In this document: one piece after another, positions 26,965 to 35,115 of the stretch
Layout: every line of letters begins with the position of its first letter
Position numbering within the stretch: the first letter of the stretch is position 1
Assembly: GCF_007747445.1 (NCBI RefSeq)
Contig: NZ_CP036425.1
Span: forward strand, 496,001-560,000
Length of the DNA: 64,000 bases
From: Poriferisphaera corsica
GTDB lineage: Bacteria > Planctomycetota > Phycisphaerae > Phycisphaerales > Phycisphaeraceae
Direction: 5' to 3'
The notes under the pieces: model-generated
Seen by the model: the letters and a program-made list of their open reading frames with translations, nothing else
Told to the model about the DNA's origin: nothing
Databases searched by the model: none
Program-made: the position numbers and the translations under genes

Positions 26965-28986
26965 ATGTCGAGAATTAAATCGCTCTTATCACAGAGTATT
27001 GGTGTGCGGATTACGGTGATTGTGTTGGTGTTGATCACGGTTTCGATGGGTGTGTTGTCGTGGATGGCGGTGAGCAAGGCGAGTCGGGCTTTGAATGATC
27101 AGGGGGTTGCGAGTGCGAAGCAGACGACGGAATTGATCGTTGCGATGTGTAAGCTGCAGAAGGAGATGATTGGTGCGAAATTGGTGTCGGATTTGCGTGT
27201 GGCGGAGGACTTGATGGCGATTGAAGGGGGTGGGCTTGAGCAGTGGGAGGGAGCGATTGGTTTTGAGGAGCAGGTGAAGCAGATTGGGAAGTATGAGGTT
27301 CCGCTGATGAAGGTTGGTGGGCGAGAGTTGACGGGTGATTTTGGATTGGTGGATGAGGTGTTAGCGCAGACGGGTTCGACGTGCACGGTGTTTCAGGTGT
27401 TGCCGCGGGAGTGGTTGCGTGTGACGACGAATGTGAAGAAGCCGGATGGGAGTCGTGCGGTGGGGACGACATTGGGGAGTGGGTCGCCGGTGTATCAGTA
27501 TGTGATGGGTGGTGAGACGTATTTTGGTTCGAATATGATTCAGGGTAAGCGTTATGAGACGGCCTATCGGCCGATTAGAGGCGAGGGTGGTGAGGTTGTT
27601 GCGGTGTTGTATGTGGGTGTGCCATACGAGCAGTTTAATTCGCTGAAGCAGGCGATGAAGGAGATGAAGATTGGGGAATCAGGGTATGCGTTTGCGGTGA
27701 ATATGGATGGAGACGCGGTGATTCATCCGACGGTTGAGGGTGAGAATATGAGTGATGCGGCCTTTGTGAAGGAGATGCTGTCGAATGAAGCGGGTGTTAC
27801 ACAGTATGCGTATGATGGGGTTGAGAAGTTGGTGGCCTACGAGCGGTTTGAGCCGTATGGCTGGGTGATTGGTACAGGGTATTCGGTTGAGGAATTGGAA
27901 GCGGCTTCGACGCAATTGAAGTATGAAGCGCTGATGATGACGTTGGTGATTTTAGGGATTGGTGCGGTGGTTTGCGTGTGGATGGGGCGCACGATTAGTA
28001 AAGGGATTATGCGGGTTGCGGATGCGGTTAATGGGATTGCTGAAGGGGAGGGGGATCTGACAAAGCGACTGGAGGTGACTTCGAAGGATGAGGTGGGTGA
28101 ATTGTGTCATCGTGTGAATGATTTTATTGGGAATATCCAAGAGATTATTAAAGAGTGTAAGCGTTCGTCGCATGAGGTGGCTTCGTTTGCATCACAGGTG
28201 GCGGCGAGTTCGGAAGAGATATCGCAAGGTCTTGAGGAACAGAAGCATCAGACGCAGCAGGTGTCGGCGGGCGTTGAAGAGATGAGCTCGAGTGTGGCGG
28301 AGGTGGCGACGCAGTCACAGAGCGCAGCACAGAATGCGATCGATTCGCGGTCACATGCTGAAGAGGGCAAGACGATTGTCAGTGATACGATTGAGTCTAT
28401 TCATGTCATAGATGGCATTGTGAATAAGACGGGAGATGCGATTGGTCAGTTGGGGAATCGGGCGGATCAGATCGGTGAGATTATTCAAGTGATTAATGAT
28501 ATTGCAGATCAGACGAACTTGTTGGCGCTCAATGCTGCGATTGAAGCGGCAAGAGCGGGTGAGCATGGGCGCGGGTTTGCGGTGGTGGCGGATGAGGTTC
28601 GAAAGTTGGCGGATCGTACGACGACGGCGACGGAGCAGATTGAGGAATCGATCAATCAGGTGCAGTCGGATACGCAGCAAGCGGTTAGCCGGATGGCGGA
28701 GGGAACGGAGTCGGTGAAGCGTGGTGTTGAACTGGCATCGGGTGCGGGTGATGCGCTTGATCAGATTGTGACGCGGTCGGGTGATGTTGCGGGTGTGATT
28801 CAGAATATCGCATCGGCGGCAGAGCAGCAGTCGGGCGCGGCGCTTGCGATTGGTGAAAATGTACAGCAGATTTCAGCGATTGCTGATCAGACGGGGCAAG
28901 GCGCGAAGCAGTCGGCGGAGGCGGCGATGGAGCTGAGTGCAAAGAGTAAGCAGCTATTATCGCTGGTTGATCGTTTTAAGGTTTAA
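26965..28986 (+). CDS. Methyl-accepting chemotaxis protein with Cache sensor
   Basis: A chemoreceptor of about 673 aa. A transmembrane helix near residues 14-35 is followed by a periplasmic Cache region (residues about 60-300; [13 protein letters not shown] and [19 protein letters not shown] are typical of Cache-3/Cache-2 fusions), a second helix, a HAMP linker ([18 protein letters not shown]) and the signalling domain with the hairpin tip ([40 protein letters not shown], positions about 28490-28610). GGAGG at 26953-26957 sits 7 bases before ATG 26965; two preceding Met codons are closer. No CheW/CheA genes are adjacent. The ligand is unknown. Confidence 0.93.
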   Translation: MSRIKSLLSQSIGVRITVIVLVLITVSMGVLSWMAVSKASRALNDQGVASAKQTTELIVAMCKLQKEMIGAKLVSDLRVAEDLMAIEGGGLEQWEGAIGFEEQVKQIGKYEVPLMKVGGRELTGDFGLVDEVLAQTGSTCTVFQVLPREWLRVTTNVKKPDGSRAVGTTLGSGSPVYQYVMGGETYFGSNMIQGKRYETAYRPIRGEGGEVVAVLYVGVPYEQFNSLKQAMKEMKIGESGYAFAVNMDGDAVIHPTVEGENMSDAAFVKEMLSNEAGVTQYAYDGVEKLVAYERFEPYGWVIGTGYSVEELEAASTQLKYEALMMTLVILGIGAVVCVWMGRTISKGIMRVADAVNGIAEGEGDLTKRLEVTSKDEVGELCHRVNDFIGNIQEIIKECKRSSHEVASFASQVAASSEEISQGLEEQKHQTQQVSAGVEEMSSSVAEVATQSQSAAQNAIDSRSHAEEGKTIVSDTIESIHVIDGIVNKTGDAIGQLGNRADQIGEIIQVINDIADQTNLLALNAAIEAARAGEHGRGFAVVADEVRKLADRTTTATEQIEESINQVQSDTQQAVSRMAEGTESVKRGVELASGAGDALDQIVTRSGDVAGVIQNIASAAEQQSGAALAIGENVQQISAIADQTGQGAKQSAEAAMELSAKSKQLLSLVDRFKV

Positions 28987-29035
28987 ATAAGGTATATAGC
29001 GATTTCAACAGATGCATGGATGGCTAAGCTTGGAC

Positions 29036-29068
29036 GTTACCCCACACGCAGAGCGTGTGGGCTTGAAT
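29036..29068 (-). repeat. Interspersed hairpin repeat, copy H (divergent)
   Basis: Minus strand: TTCAAG, 9-bp perfect stem (29053-29061 with 29041-29049), loop TCT, then GGT. Stem sequence is wholly different from the other copies yet still pairs. It is 55 bases past the chemoreceptor stop. Confidence 0.75.
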
Positions 29069-29161
29069 TGAATCAATGATGCATTGTTTTGAAAATATGA
29101 CGAGTAGACATGTGATTTATTTAGGATATACCGCGATTGGAATGATTTAAACGCATATCTT

Positions 29162-29196
29162 CCAAACACCCTGCCACCGGCGGTGGCAGGCTTGAA
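29162..29196 (-). repeat. Interspersed hairpin repeat, copy F
   Basis: Minus strand: TTCAAG, 9-bp stem (29182-29190 with 29170-29178), loop GCC, then GGTGTTTGGAA. Same stem as copy G. Confidence 0.85.
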
Positions 29197-29260
29197 ACAG
29201 AATTGATCAATTCGTTGGTGGTGAAAATTGAAAGTAGACCATCCTTCGAGATGAGAATAG

Positions 29261-29290
29261 GGCTCACGCTGAGAGGCGTGGGCTTTTTTT
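29261..29290 (+). terminator. Hairpin terminator in the chemoreceptor/PAP2 gap
   Basis: GCTCACGC pairs with GCGTGGGC (one G-T pair) around a 6-base loop, then seven T residues. It probably ends transcripts entering from the chemoreceptor gene, although it lies 275 bases after that stop. Confidence 0.75.
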
Positions 29291-29337
29291 GTGTATGAAA
29301 AAGAGGTGTGGGGAGATAGAGGGGAAGGGGGGGCTAA

Positions 29338-30090
29338 TCAGGAGATAGGCGGTAGGTTGTTGTTTTGGCGGATGAGGTCACGCTGGTTGTAGAGATGCCA
29401 TGCGTAGAAGGTTTGGGCGATGGCGTAGGCGAAGATGGCGGAGCCGACGGTGTCGGAGAGGTAGTGACCGCGTGTGAGGATGCGGGTGATGGCACAGCCG
29501 ATTGCGAAGAGATAGAGGACAGGTGCAGTTTTTGGGAAGAGTTTGGCGAGGATGAAAGCGGCGGCAAATGCGATGATGGCGTGTGATGAGGGGAAGGAGA
29601 GGCCGCCGGTGTCGAGGAAGTCGTGGGTGGTTGAGTTGAAGGGGCGGTATTCGTAGAGGTGTGTAGAGTTGGTGGGGGGAGTGAGGTAGTCGGAGTAGTA
29701 TTTGTAGGGTCGCATGCGGCGGACGAGGAACTTGATGATTTCGGCGATGATGCCAGCCGAGACGGTGGTGAAGATGAGGAGCAGGCCGCGTGATGCGCAG
29801 ACGGTGCGGTTGAATTTTGGGAGGTATTTGTGTGTGTCGTGGAGGATGATTGCGATGGCAACGGCGATCCAGAAGGGGAGGAAGCCCATGATGCGGAGCA
29901 TGCGATAGGAGTCGGAGTCTTGCCACTTTTGGAAGCCGTTGTTGTCGATGGCGATGCGGTAGAGCGTGATGTCGAAGACGTGTGCGATGGCGAGTGTGAT
30001 GATGGAGATGGTGAGAAAAATGATGAGGTGCTTGAAGTTGATTTTCAAGGAGAGCGGCGAGCGGAGATTGTCGGGGTTGATTGGCTTCAT
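29338..30090 (-). CDS. PAP2-family membrane phosphatase
   Basis: The 250-aa membrane protein has five or six hydrophobic segments and the three phosphatase motifs: KFLVRRMRP (KX6RP), FPSSHAIIAF (PSxH) and TRGHYLSDTVG (RxxxxxHxxxD type). Such enzymes dephosphorylate undecaprenyl diphosphate or lipid phosphates on the periplasmic side. The next gene on the same strand, 35 bases upstream, is a GT39 glycosyltransferase that uses polyprenyl-phosphate sugars, so the pair probably handles lipid-linked glycan intermediates. The exact substrate is inference. Confidence 0.9.
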   Translation of the reverse strand: MKPINPDNLRSPLSLKINFKHLIIFLTISIITLAIAHVFDITLYRIAIDNNGFQKWQDSDSYRMLRIMGFLPFWIAVAIAIILHDTHKYLPKFNRTVCASRGLLLIFTTVSAGIIAEIIKFLVRRMRPYKYYSDYLTPPTNSTHLYEYRPFNSTTHDFLDTGGLSFPSSHAIIAFAAAFILAKLFPKTAPVLYLFAIGCAITRILTRGHYLSDTVGSAIFAYAIAQTFYAWHLYNQRDLIRQNNNLPPIS

Positions 30091-30125
30091 GTGATAGTCA
30101 GGTTAGCGAGGAAGGTGTGTGCGGT

Positions 30126-31865
30126 CTAGTGTCGTATGGGTTGTGATTGCGGATTGAGTTGTTGGTTGGTGAAGGTGTTGAGTTTTGGTGGAGAGGTTGG
30201 GCCTTGGAAGTTTGAGCCGATCATGAGTCGGTAGGTTGAGGAGGAGGTGGGGATGGCGGAGTCTTTGATGTTGGCGAAGCTGAATTCTTTGCGCCATTTT
30301 TCAGGTGTCAGGCCGATGAGAATGGCGGTGCGGTTGTGGAGTGATGGGTTGAGGAGATTTGTGTCTGCGAAGCGGTCGTAGTCGGTGGGGCGTTCGCCGT
30401 AGTAGTGTTGTGCGCTGAAGATTGTGGGTTGGCCTGGGAGGTAGAAAGCGAGGCGTGCGGTTTTTTGGTAGTTGTCGGTGATGATGATGGGTGCTTGGCC
30501 GGTTTGTTGGGTGGTGAGTTCGATTTGTTTTTGGATTTGAGCGGCGTCTTGTTTGAGGCCGGTGACGCGGCGCATGCCGGAGAGGTTGGGATAGATGTAT
30601 GAGAGGTAGGGTGCGGACATGATAATGAAAGCGGCGACTGAGCCCCAGCCGATGGCGAAGTGGAAGTTTGCTTGCCATGGGTTGGAAGGTTTTTTGCCGG
30701 GCTTGTTGTTGGCTTTCCAGTCTTTGAGGCGTTTGGTGTAGTCGAGGAGTTGTGGGACAGCGGGCAGCGCGATGAGGGGGAGGAGGGTGAGGTAGCCAGC
30801 AACGGGCCAATTGGGCTGGACTTTTTTGACGAATGCAACGGCGAGGTAGAAGAGGATGACGGGGAGGGCGGCGTAGAGGAGGAAGCACGCATCTAACCAA
30901 AGGTTAGGATTTTCGTTGCGCTGTTTTTTGATTAGTCGGTAAGAGATGAAGGTGAGGATGACGAGTGGGATGCCGAAGGCGCCGACTTGTGTGCCGATCA
31001 TTTCGAGGGGGTTGAGGATGAGCTTTTGGACGGTGAAGAATGAGGGGGCTTGTTCGATAACGCGGTCACCGCCTTCGACGCCGAGATGTCCGACGAGGTG
31101 TTTGACGGTGATCCAGTCGTGTTGTGCGTTCCAGATGAAGACAGGTGAGATGGTGATGAGGAGGATGATCGTGGCGGGGATGAGTGGGAGTAGGTTTTTG
31201 GGTTTGAATGTTTGGAGGGGTTTGTGGTGGATGAGTGCGAAGAGGATGAGGCCGGGGATGAGAAGGAGGATGGTGTATTTATAGAGGAAACCGAGGCCGA
31301 TGATGAAGGCGGCGAGTTGGTAGAGGAGGAATGGGGATTGGTTTTGTTGTTGTTTTTTGAAGGCTTTGAGTGTGAAGAATGATGCGATGATCCAGCAGGC
31401 GAAGAAAGGTTCGTCGATGGTCATAAACTGGCCGGCGGCGAAGAAGGGCGGGCATAGGGCGACGAGTGCAGCGGCGAAGAAGCCGGGGCGTTGATCGTTG
31501 TTGGCGATGAGGGTGGTGAGCCTGGCGGCGGTGAGCATGATGATGGCGAAGGCGATGAGTGCTGGGAGTTTGACGGTCCAGGTGTATGAGCCAAGGAGTT
31601 TGGTAGAGGCGAAGATGGTCCATGCGACGCCGGGGCCTTTGGTGAAATATGAGAGGGAGAGGTGTCTGGACCAGTCCCAGTATTGCGCTTCGTCGCCTGC
31701 GAGTTCATAGGGTGAGAGCAAGAGCAGGTAGAGGAGTCGAATGAGGAAGATTGCGATGGTGAGGAGGATTGTGTTTTTCCAGTTGGCCCATGGGAAGGCG
31801 GCTTGCAGGTGTGCAAGATGGTTGTCGGGCAGGGGTTGTGTGTTGGGGGATTGATCCTCATGCAT
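30126..31865 (-). CDS. GT39/ArnT-like membrane glycosyltransferase
   Basis: The 579-aa protein has about a dozen transmembrane segments. The N-terminal loop carries the catalytic acidic motif of GT39/GT83 enzymes (LAGDEAQYWDWSRHLSLSYFTKGPGVAW), where the Asp-Glu pair is the base region and KGP follows. The C-terminal soluble domain is periplasmic. These enzymes move a sugar from a polyprenyl phosphate carrier to lipid A, protein or another glycan. It lies 35 bases upstream of the PAP2 gene and likely shares its transcript. Donor and acceptor are unknown. Confidence 0.9.
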   Translation of the reverse strand: MHEDQSPNTQPLPDNHLAHLQAAFPWANWKNTILLTIAIFLIRLLYLLLLSPYELAGDEAQYWDWSRHLSLSYFTKGPGVAWTIFASTKLLGSYTWTVKLPALIAFAIIMLTAARLTTLIANNDQRPGFFAAALVALCPPFFAAGQFMTIDEPFFACWIIASFFTLKAFKKQQQNQSPFLLYQLAAFIIGLGFLYKYTILLLIPGLILFALIHHKPLQTFKPKNLLPLIPATIILLITISPVFIWNAQHDWITVKHLVGHLGVEGGDRVIEQAPSFFTVQKLILNPLEMIGTQVGAFGIPLVILTFISYRLIKKQRNENPNLWLDACFLLYAALPVILFYLAVAFVKKVQPNWPVAGYLTLLPLIALPAVPQLLDYTKRLKDWKANNKPGKKPSNPWQANFHFAIGWGSVAAFIIMSAPYLSYIYPNLSGMRRVTGLKQDAAQIQKQIELTTQQTGQAPIIITDNYQKTARLAFYLPGQPTIFSAQHYYGERPTDYDRFADTNLLNPSLHNRTAILIGLTPEKWRKEFSFANIKDSAIPTSSSTYRLMIGSNFQGPTSPPKLNTFTNQQLNPQSQPIRH

Positions 31866-32080
31866 GGTAGATATGATATCGGAAGATAGGTGTGAGGTGG
31901 GAGACGGGGGAAGAGTGAGGTTGAATGAGAGAAGGTTGAGGGGCTTTAGGGGGAAAGCATTAGAGGTGAGCCGGGGTTGTTTGAGGGATAAATTTTAGCT
32001 GAGTCTATGGGGTGGAAATGTGGGATTGGGTCTGGATATATGGCCGATAAGTGGGTTAAGGCAGGATCATAAGCAAAGGC

Positions 32081-33622
32081 ATGGAATCGGGTTTAGGTTC
32101 TTTGGTTCATGATAAGCGACAATGGTGCGATATGTGCAGGCGATGTGAGACAGTACTGCTGACGGTTGTGCTGTGCTTTTGCTTGGGTGGGGAAGTCGCA
32201 GGGTTTGAGTCGGTGGCGAGTGATGGGAAGAGCCGCGCGAAAGTGAAGGTGGATGCGAAGGCGGCTAAGGATGGGACTGATCAGAAAGATGAGCAGGGGA
32301 ATAAGCCGAGCCAAGATGGGGATGTAAAGACAGATGATGCGAAATCGGATGACGATAAGAAAGATGATGAATCGGATGGGGGTGGGGCAGATGATAAGAA
32401 GAAAGATGATGACGATGATGGCGGGGGAGATGATGATGCGAAAGCTAATGTGCCAACGCAGCAGGCGCCGGCGATTATGCCGAAGACGCGGAAGCGTGTG
32501 CCGATCAATTTGAATCCCTTGTTGATTGATACGCCGGTGCCGGAGATTCGGAATCCGTGGGAAGATTTTAAGTTTATGTTTTTAGAAGATTATCGTGTGC
32601 GATCTAATATTTATGACACGATTTTTTTTCAGCAAGCTTCGGAAGTCATGGGTGGTGGGCCGAAAGATCAGACGTTTAATCGATTGGATGTTGGTTTGAT
32701 TTGGGAGGTGTTGGCGCACAGACCGGAGACGTATCCGTTTATTGGTAATGGATGGGTTGAGTTTTTGCTGCGAAGTGGTGTGAATATTGATCATACGAGT
32801 CGATTTTTTAATTTGAGTGAGGAATCAGGTGTTCTGTCGCCAGTGAACTCGTTGTTTCAGCAGAACAATGTGTCGTGGAATATTATCTCGTACACGCAGA
32901 GCCTTTTTAAAGATGAGGTGTTTTTTACGGTGGGGAGGATTCACCCGAATCAGTATATTGCGTTGTTGACGGTAGCGAACGATGAGTCGTTGCAGTTTTT
33001 GAATTTAGCGTTTGATGGGGGATCGGTGATTCCGCAGATTGGTACGTATGCACCGGCATTGGCGATACAGGTGTTGCCAAACGATTGGTTTTCGTTTCAT
33101 GGTGTGGTTGTGAACAATGATGGGGGGCCGGGTGTTACGGGGTTGAATACGTTGGGGAATGGTAATTACACTTTTATGGCGGATTTGATATTTAAGCCAA
33201 ATATAAAGGGGGTTGGGCGAGGGCGGTGGCACTTGATCGCGTGGCAGTCGGAGGTTGAGGATAATGCGGCTGGGGGTGTGTCGACGATCATTGAACAGCA
33301 TTTTGGTGGTGGGATTGTGGCGTTTTTTCGGTATGGGTATGGGAATCATGCGGTAGCGCCGGCGAAGCAACAGGTGGCGGCAGGTGTGACGATCTTGGGG
33401 GCGATGAATCGGATTGGTGATATGTTTGGTGCGGCGGTGGCGTGGACAGATCCGTCGTCAGCAGATGAGCGACAAGAGACGGTATTTGAGGTTTTTTATC
33501 GTGTGCAGATTACGAACTACATGCAGATAACACCGGATTTTCAGGTGGTTTTTAATCCGGCGGACAATCCGACATCTGATCCGCTTTATTTCTGGGGGAT
33601 TCGTTTGAGGACTCAGTTTTAG
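32081..33622 (+). CDS. OprB-like outer-membrane porin with acidic linker
   Basis: After a signal peptide (hydrophobic VLLTVVLCFCLGG) comes an unusual 80-residue Asp/Lys/Gly-rich segment (about 45-125), which could be disordered or bind calcium. The remainder (about 150-513) is a beta-barrel resembling the carbohydrate-selective OprB porins: many aromatic-ended beta-strands, an FFTVGRIHPN stretch, and a C-terminal Phe after alternating residues, the outer-membrane sorting signal. The specificity is unknown. The start is uncertain: ATG 32081 or the ATG at 32132, which would give a shorter signal peptide; neither has a strong ribosome site. Confidence 0.78.
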   Translation: MESGLGSLVHDKRQWCDMCRRCETVLLTVVLCFCLGGEVAGFESVASDGKSRAKVKVDAKAAKDGTDQKDEQGNKPSQDGDVKTDDAKSDDDKKDDESDGGGADDKKKDDDDDGGGDDDAKANVPTQQAPAIMPKTRKRVPINLNPLLIDTPVPEIRNPWEDFKFMFLEDYRVRSNIYDTIFFQQASEVMGGGPKDQTFNRLDVGLIWEVLAHRPETYPFIGNGWVEFLLRSGVNIDHTSRFFNLSEESGVLSPVNSLFQQNNVSWNIISYTQSLFKDEVFFTVGRIHPNQYIALLTVANDESLQFLNLAFDGGSVIPQIGTYAPALAIQVLPNDWFSFHGVVVNNDGGPGVTGLNTLGNGNYTFMADLIFKPNIKGVGRGRWHLIAWQSEVEDNAAGGVSTIIEQHFGGGIVAFFRYGYGNHAVAPAKQQVAAGVTILGAMNRIGDMFGAAVAWTDPSSADERQETVFEVFYRVQITNYMQITPDFQVVFNPADNPTSDPLYFWGIRLRTQF

Positions 33623-33722
33623 AACGCCTTGCGTGATGGCTATTAATCAGGCAAATTGCTCTGGTGGCAATCATTCTTGTGTGATACTAAGTCTTGTTGC
33701 GTTTGGTGCAGAACGTTTAAGT

Positions 33723-33758
33723 TTCAAACACCCTGCCACCGGCGGTGGCAGGCTTGAG
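33723..33758 (-). repeat. Interspersed hairpin repeat, copy G
   Basis: Minus strand: TCTCAAG, 9-bp stem (33744-33752 with 33732-33740), loop GCC, then GGTGTTTGAAA. It is 110 bases past the porin stop. The rest of the 33623-33928 gap holds only the following terminator. Confidence 0.85.
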
Positions 33759-33815
33759 AAGGATTAGTCAGAATGAATTGTGATTAATTCAGAGTCAGTT
33801 GGATATTGATATGAA

Positions 33816-33846
33816 AAAACGCTGCGAGTTGCAGCGTTTTGATTTT
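33816..33846. terminator. Bidirectional terminator between porin and DUF481 genes
   Basis: AAACGCTGC pairs with GCAGCGTTT around GAGTT, with an A-run on the left and T-rich bases on the right. Confidence 0.8.
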
Positions 33847-33928
33847 TCGTTCTGTGTAGCGGTTGATTAGATTGTTTAATTGAGTTGTAGGTGGTTGTTT
33901 ATGAGGAAGTGTTACTGGGGAGAGTGAT

Positions 33929-34966
33929 TTAAAAGTCGTAGACGAGTGAACCGTAGTATTTGAGGTCTGAGCGTTTGGGGTTGCTGTCGGTGGTTAGGGT
34001 GTTGTATTCGTGAAGGAGGCCGAATTTTAGGGAGAGGCCTGTGAGTGTATCCATTTTGATTTTCCAGTCGAGGCTGGAGATGGCGCGATAGTCTTTGAGT
34101 GTGTCGGAGACGTCGGGGATGAATTGAGTTGAGCCGGTGATGGTGTTGTTATCGTTCATGTTCCAAGAGCCGTTGAGGCCGAGGGTTACTTCGGGGACAA
34201 ACTTTTCATCGACGTCGCCGAAGTTGTAGGCAAAGCCGGAACCGATTTGGGTTTTGAGTTTGAATTTATCGGTGTCGTAGATTTGGTAACCGAGGCCGGT
34301 GTTGGGTGCGATGCGGTGACGGAAGGCTTGGAAGGTGTCGTAGTCGTAGCGGGTTTGTGCGAAGATGAAGAGTTTGGAGTTTGTGAATTTCCAGTCGCGT
34401 GTGAGTTGGGCGAAGGCTTGGTTTTTGTTTTCTTTGCCGTCGGCTTTGCCGTAGAAGAAGGCGGAGTCGAAGTCCCAGCGGCGGTCATCGTTTTCGAATT
34501 TGGCTTTGAATCCGCCGTTTAAGTTAGAGGTTTGGGAGTTGCCTTCGTTGCCGTTGAAGCCGAGTTGGATGGATTTTTCCCAGTCTTCGAGGAAGGTGAA
34601 TCTAAAGGGTTTGAATTGTTCTTCAGTTTCTTTGAGTAGCGCTTCGGTGTCGGCTTTGGCGGCTTCTCTGGCTAGGGTTTGTTTTTTTTGTTCAGCTTTT
34701 TGTTCTGGGGTGGGTTGTGGTTTGGTGAGTTGCTTGGTGAGTGCGGTTGCGGTGATGGAGCCGGTGGAGAGTTTTGGAGATTCGATATTTTCAGTCGGGA
34801 TGATGAGTTGGCCAAGGAGTGGGTGTTGGACGATGACGCCTTGTGGGGTGACTTCTTTGATGACTGCGGAGAGGGTGTCGCCATTGGTGAGGACGATGGT
34901 TTCAGCTGAGAGGGCTGAGGTGATGAGCAGCGAGGCGGCTAGCGATAGGATGGCGAGGCGTTTCAT
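33929..34966 (-). CDS. DUF481 (YdiY-like) outer-membrane protein
   Basis: The 345-aa protein has a signal peptide (ILSLAASLLITSALSAE), a short N-terminal domain of the YgdI/SMc-like type (IVLTNGDTLSAVIKEV), a charged helical stretch (about 85-120), then a 200-residue beta-barrel with the DUF481 pattern: SIQLGFNGNEGNSQTSNLNGGF, DYDTFQAFRHRIAPNTGLGYQ, and a C-terminal YGSLVYDF ending in Phe. Such proteins sit in the outer membrane; function is unknown. I choose ATG 34966 (MKRLAIL); an in-frame TTG five codons earlier is less likely. Confidence 0.87.
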   Translation of the reverse strand: MKRLAILSLAASLLITSALSAETIVLTNGDTLSAVIKEVTPQGVIVQHPLLGQLIIPTENIESPKLSTGSITATALTKQLTKPQPTPEQKAEQKKQTLAREAAKADTEALLKETEEQFKPFRFTFLEDWEKSIQLGFNGNEGNSQTSNLNGGFKAKFENDDRRWDFDSAFFYGKADGKENKNQAFAQLTRDWKFTNSKLFIFAQTRYDYDTFQAFRHRIAPNTGLGYQIYDTDKFKLKTQIGSGFAYNFGDVDEKFVPEVTLGLNGSWNMNDNNTITGSTQFIPDVSDTLKDYRAISSLDWKIKMDTLTGLSLKFGLLHEYNTLTTDSNPKRSDLKYYGSLVYDF

Positions 34967-35065
34967 GGGGTAAAGATCCAAGCTTAAGGATTGCTGAAGA
35001 ATATTGATGCGATTGATTTATAAGGTGGAATCCTGAAGAACGCAACTTAGTCGCGGTAGGGTATT

Positions 35066-35093
35066 AAAAAAGGCTGCAAAGGCAGCCTTTTCG
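35066..35093 (-). terminator. Terminator of the CTP synthase gene
   Basis: On the minus strand GGCTGC and GCAGCC pair around a 4-base loop and six T residues follow. Confidence 0.85.
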
Positions 35094-35115
35094 TGTTCTT
35101 GTGGTCGGATATGGC

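Noticed and set aside
23500-31800. Long Ser/Thr/Pro- or Arg/His-rich open frames opposite the permease and GT39 genes
   Set aside because: They are antisense or shifted shadows caused by strong strand composition; their amino-acid make-up is not protein-like.
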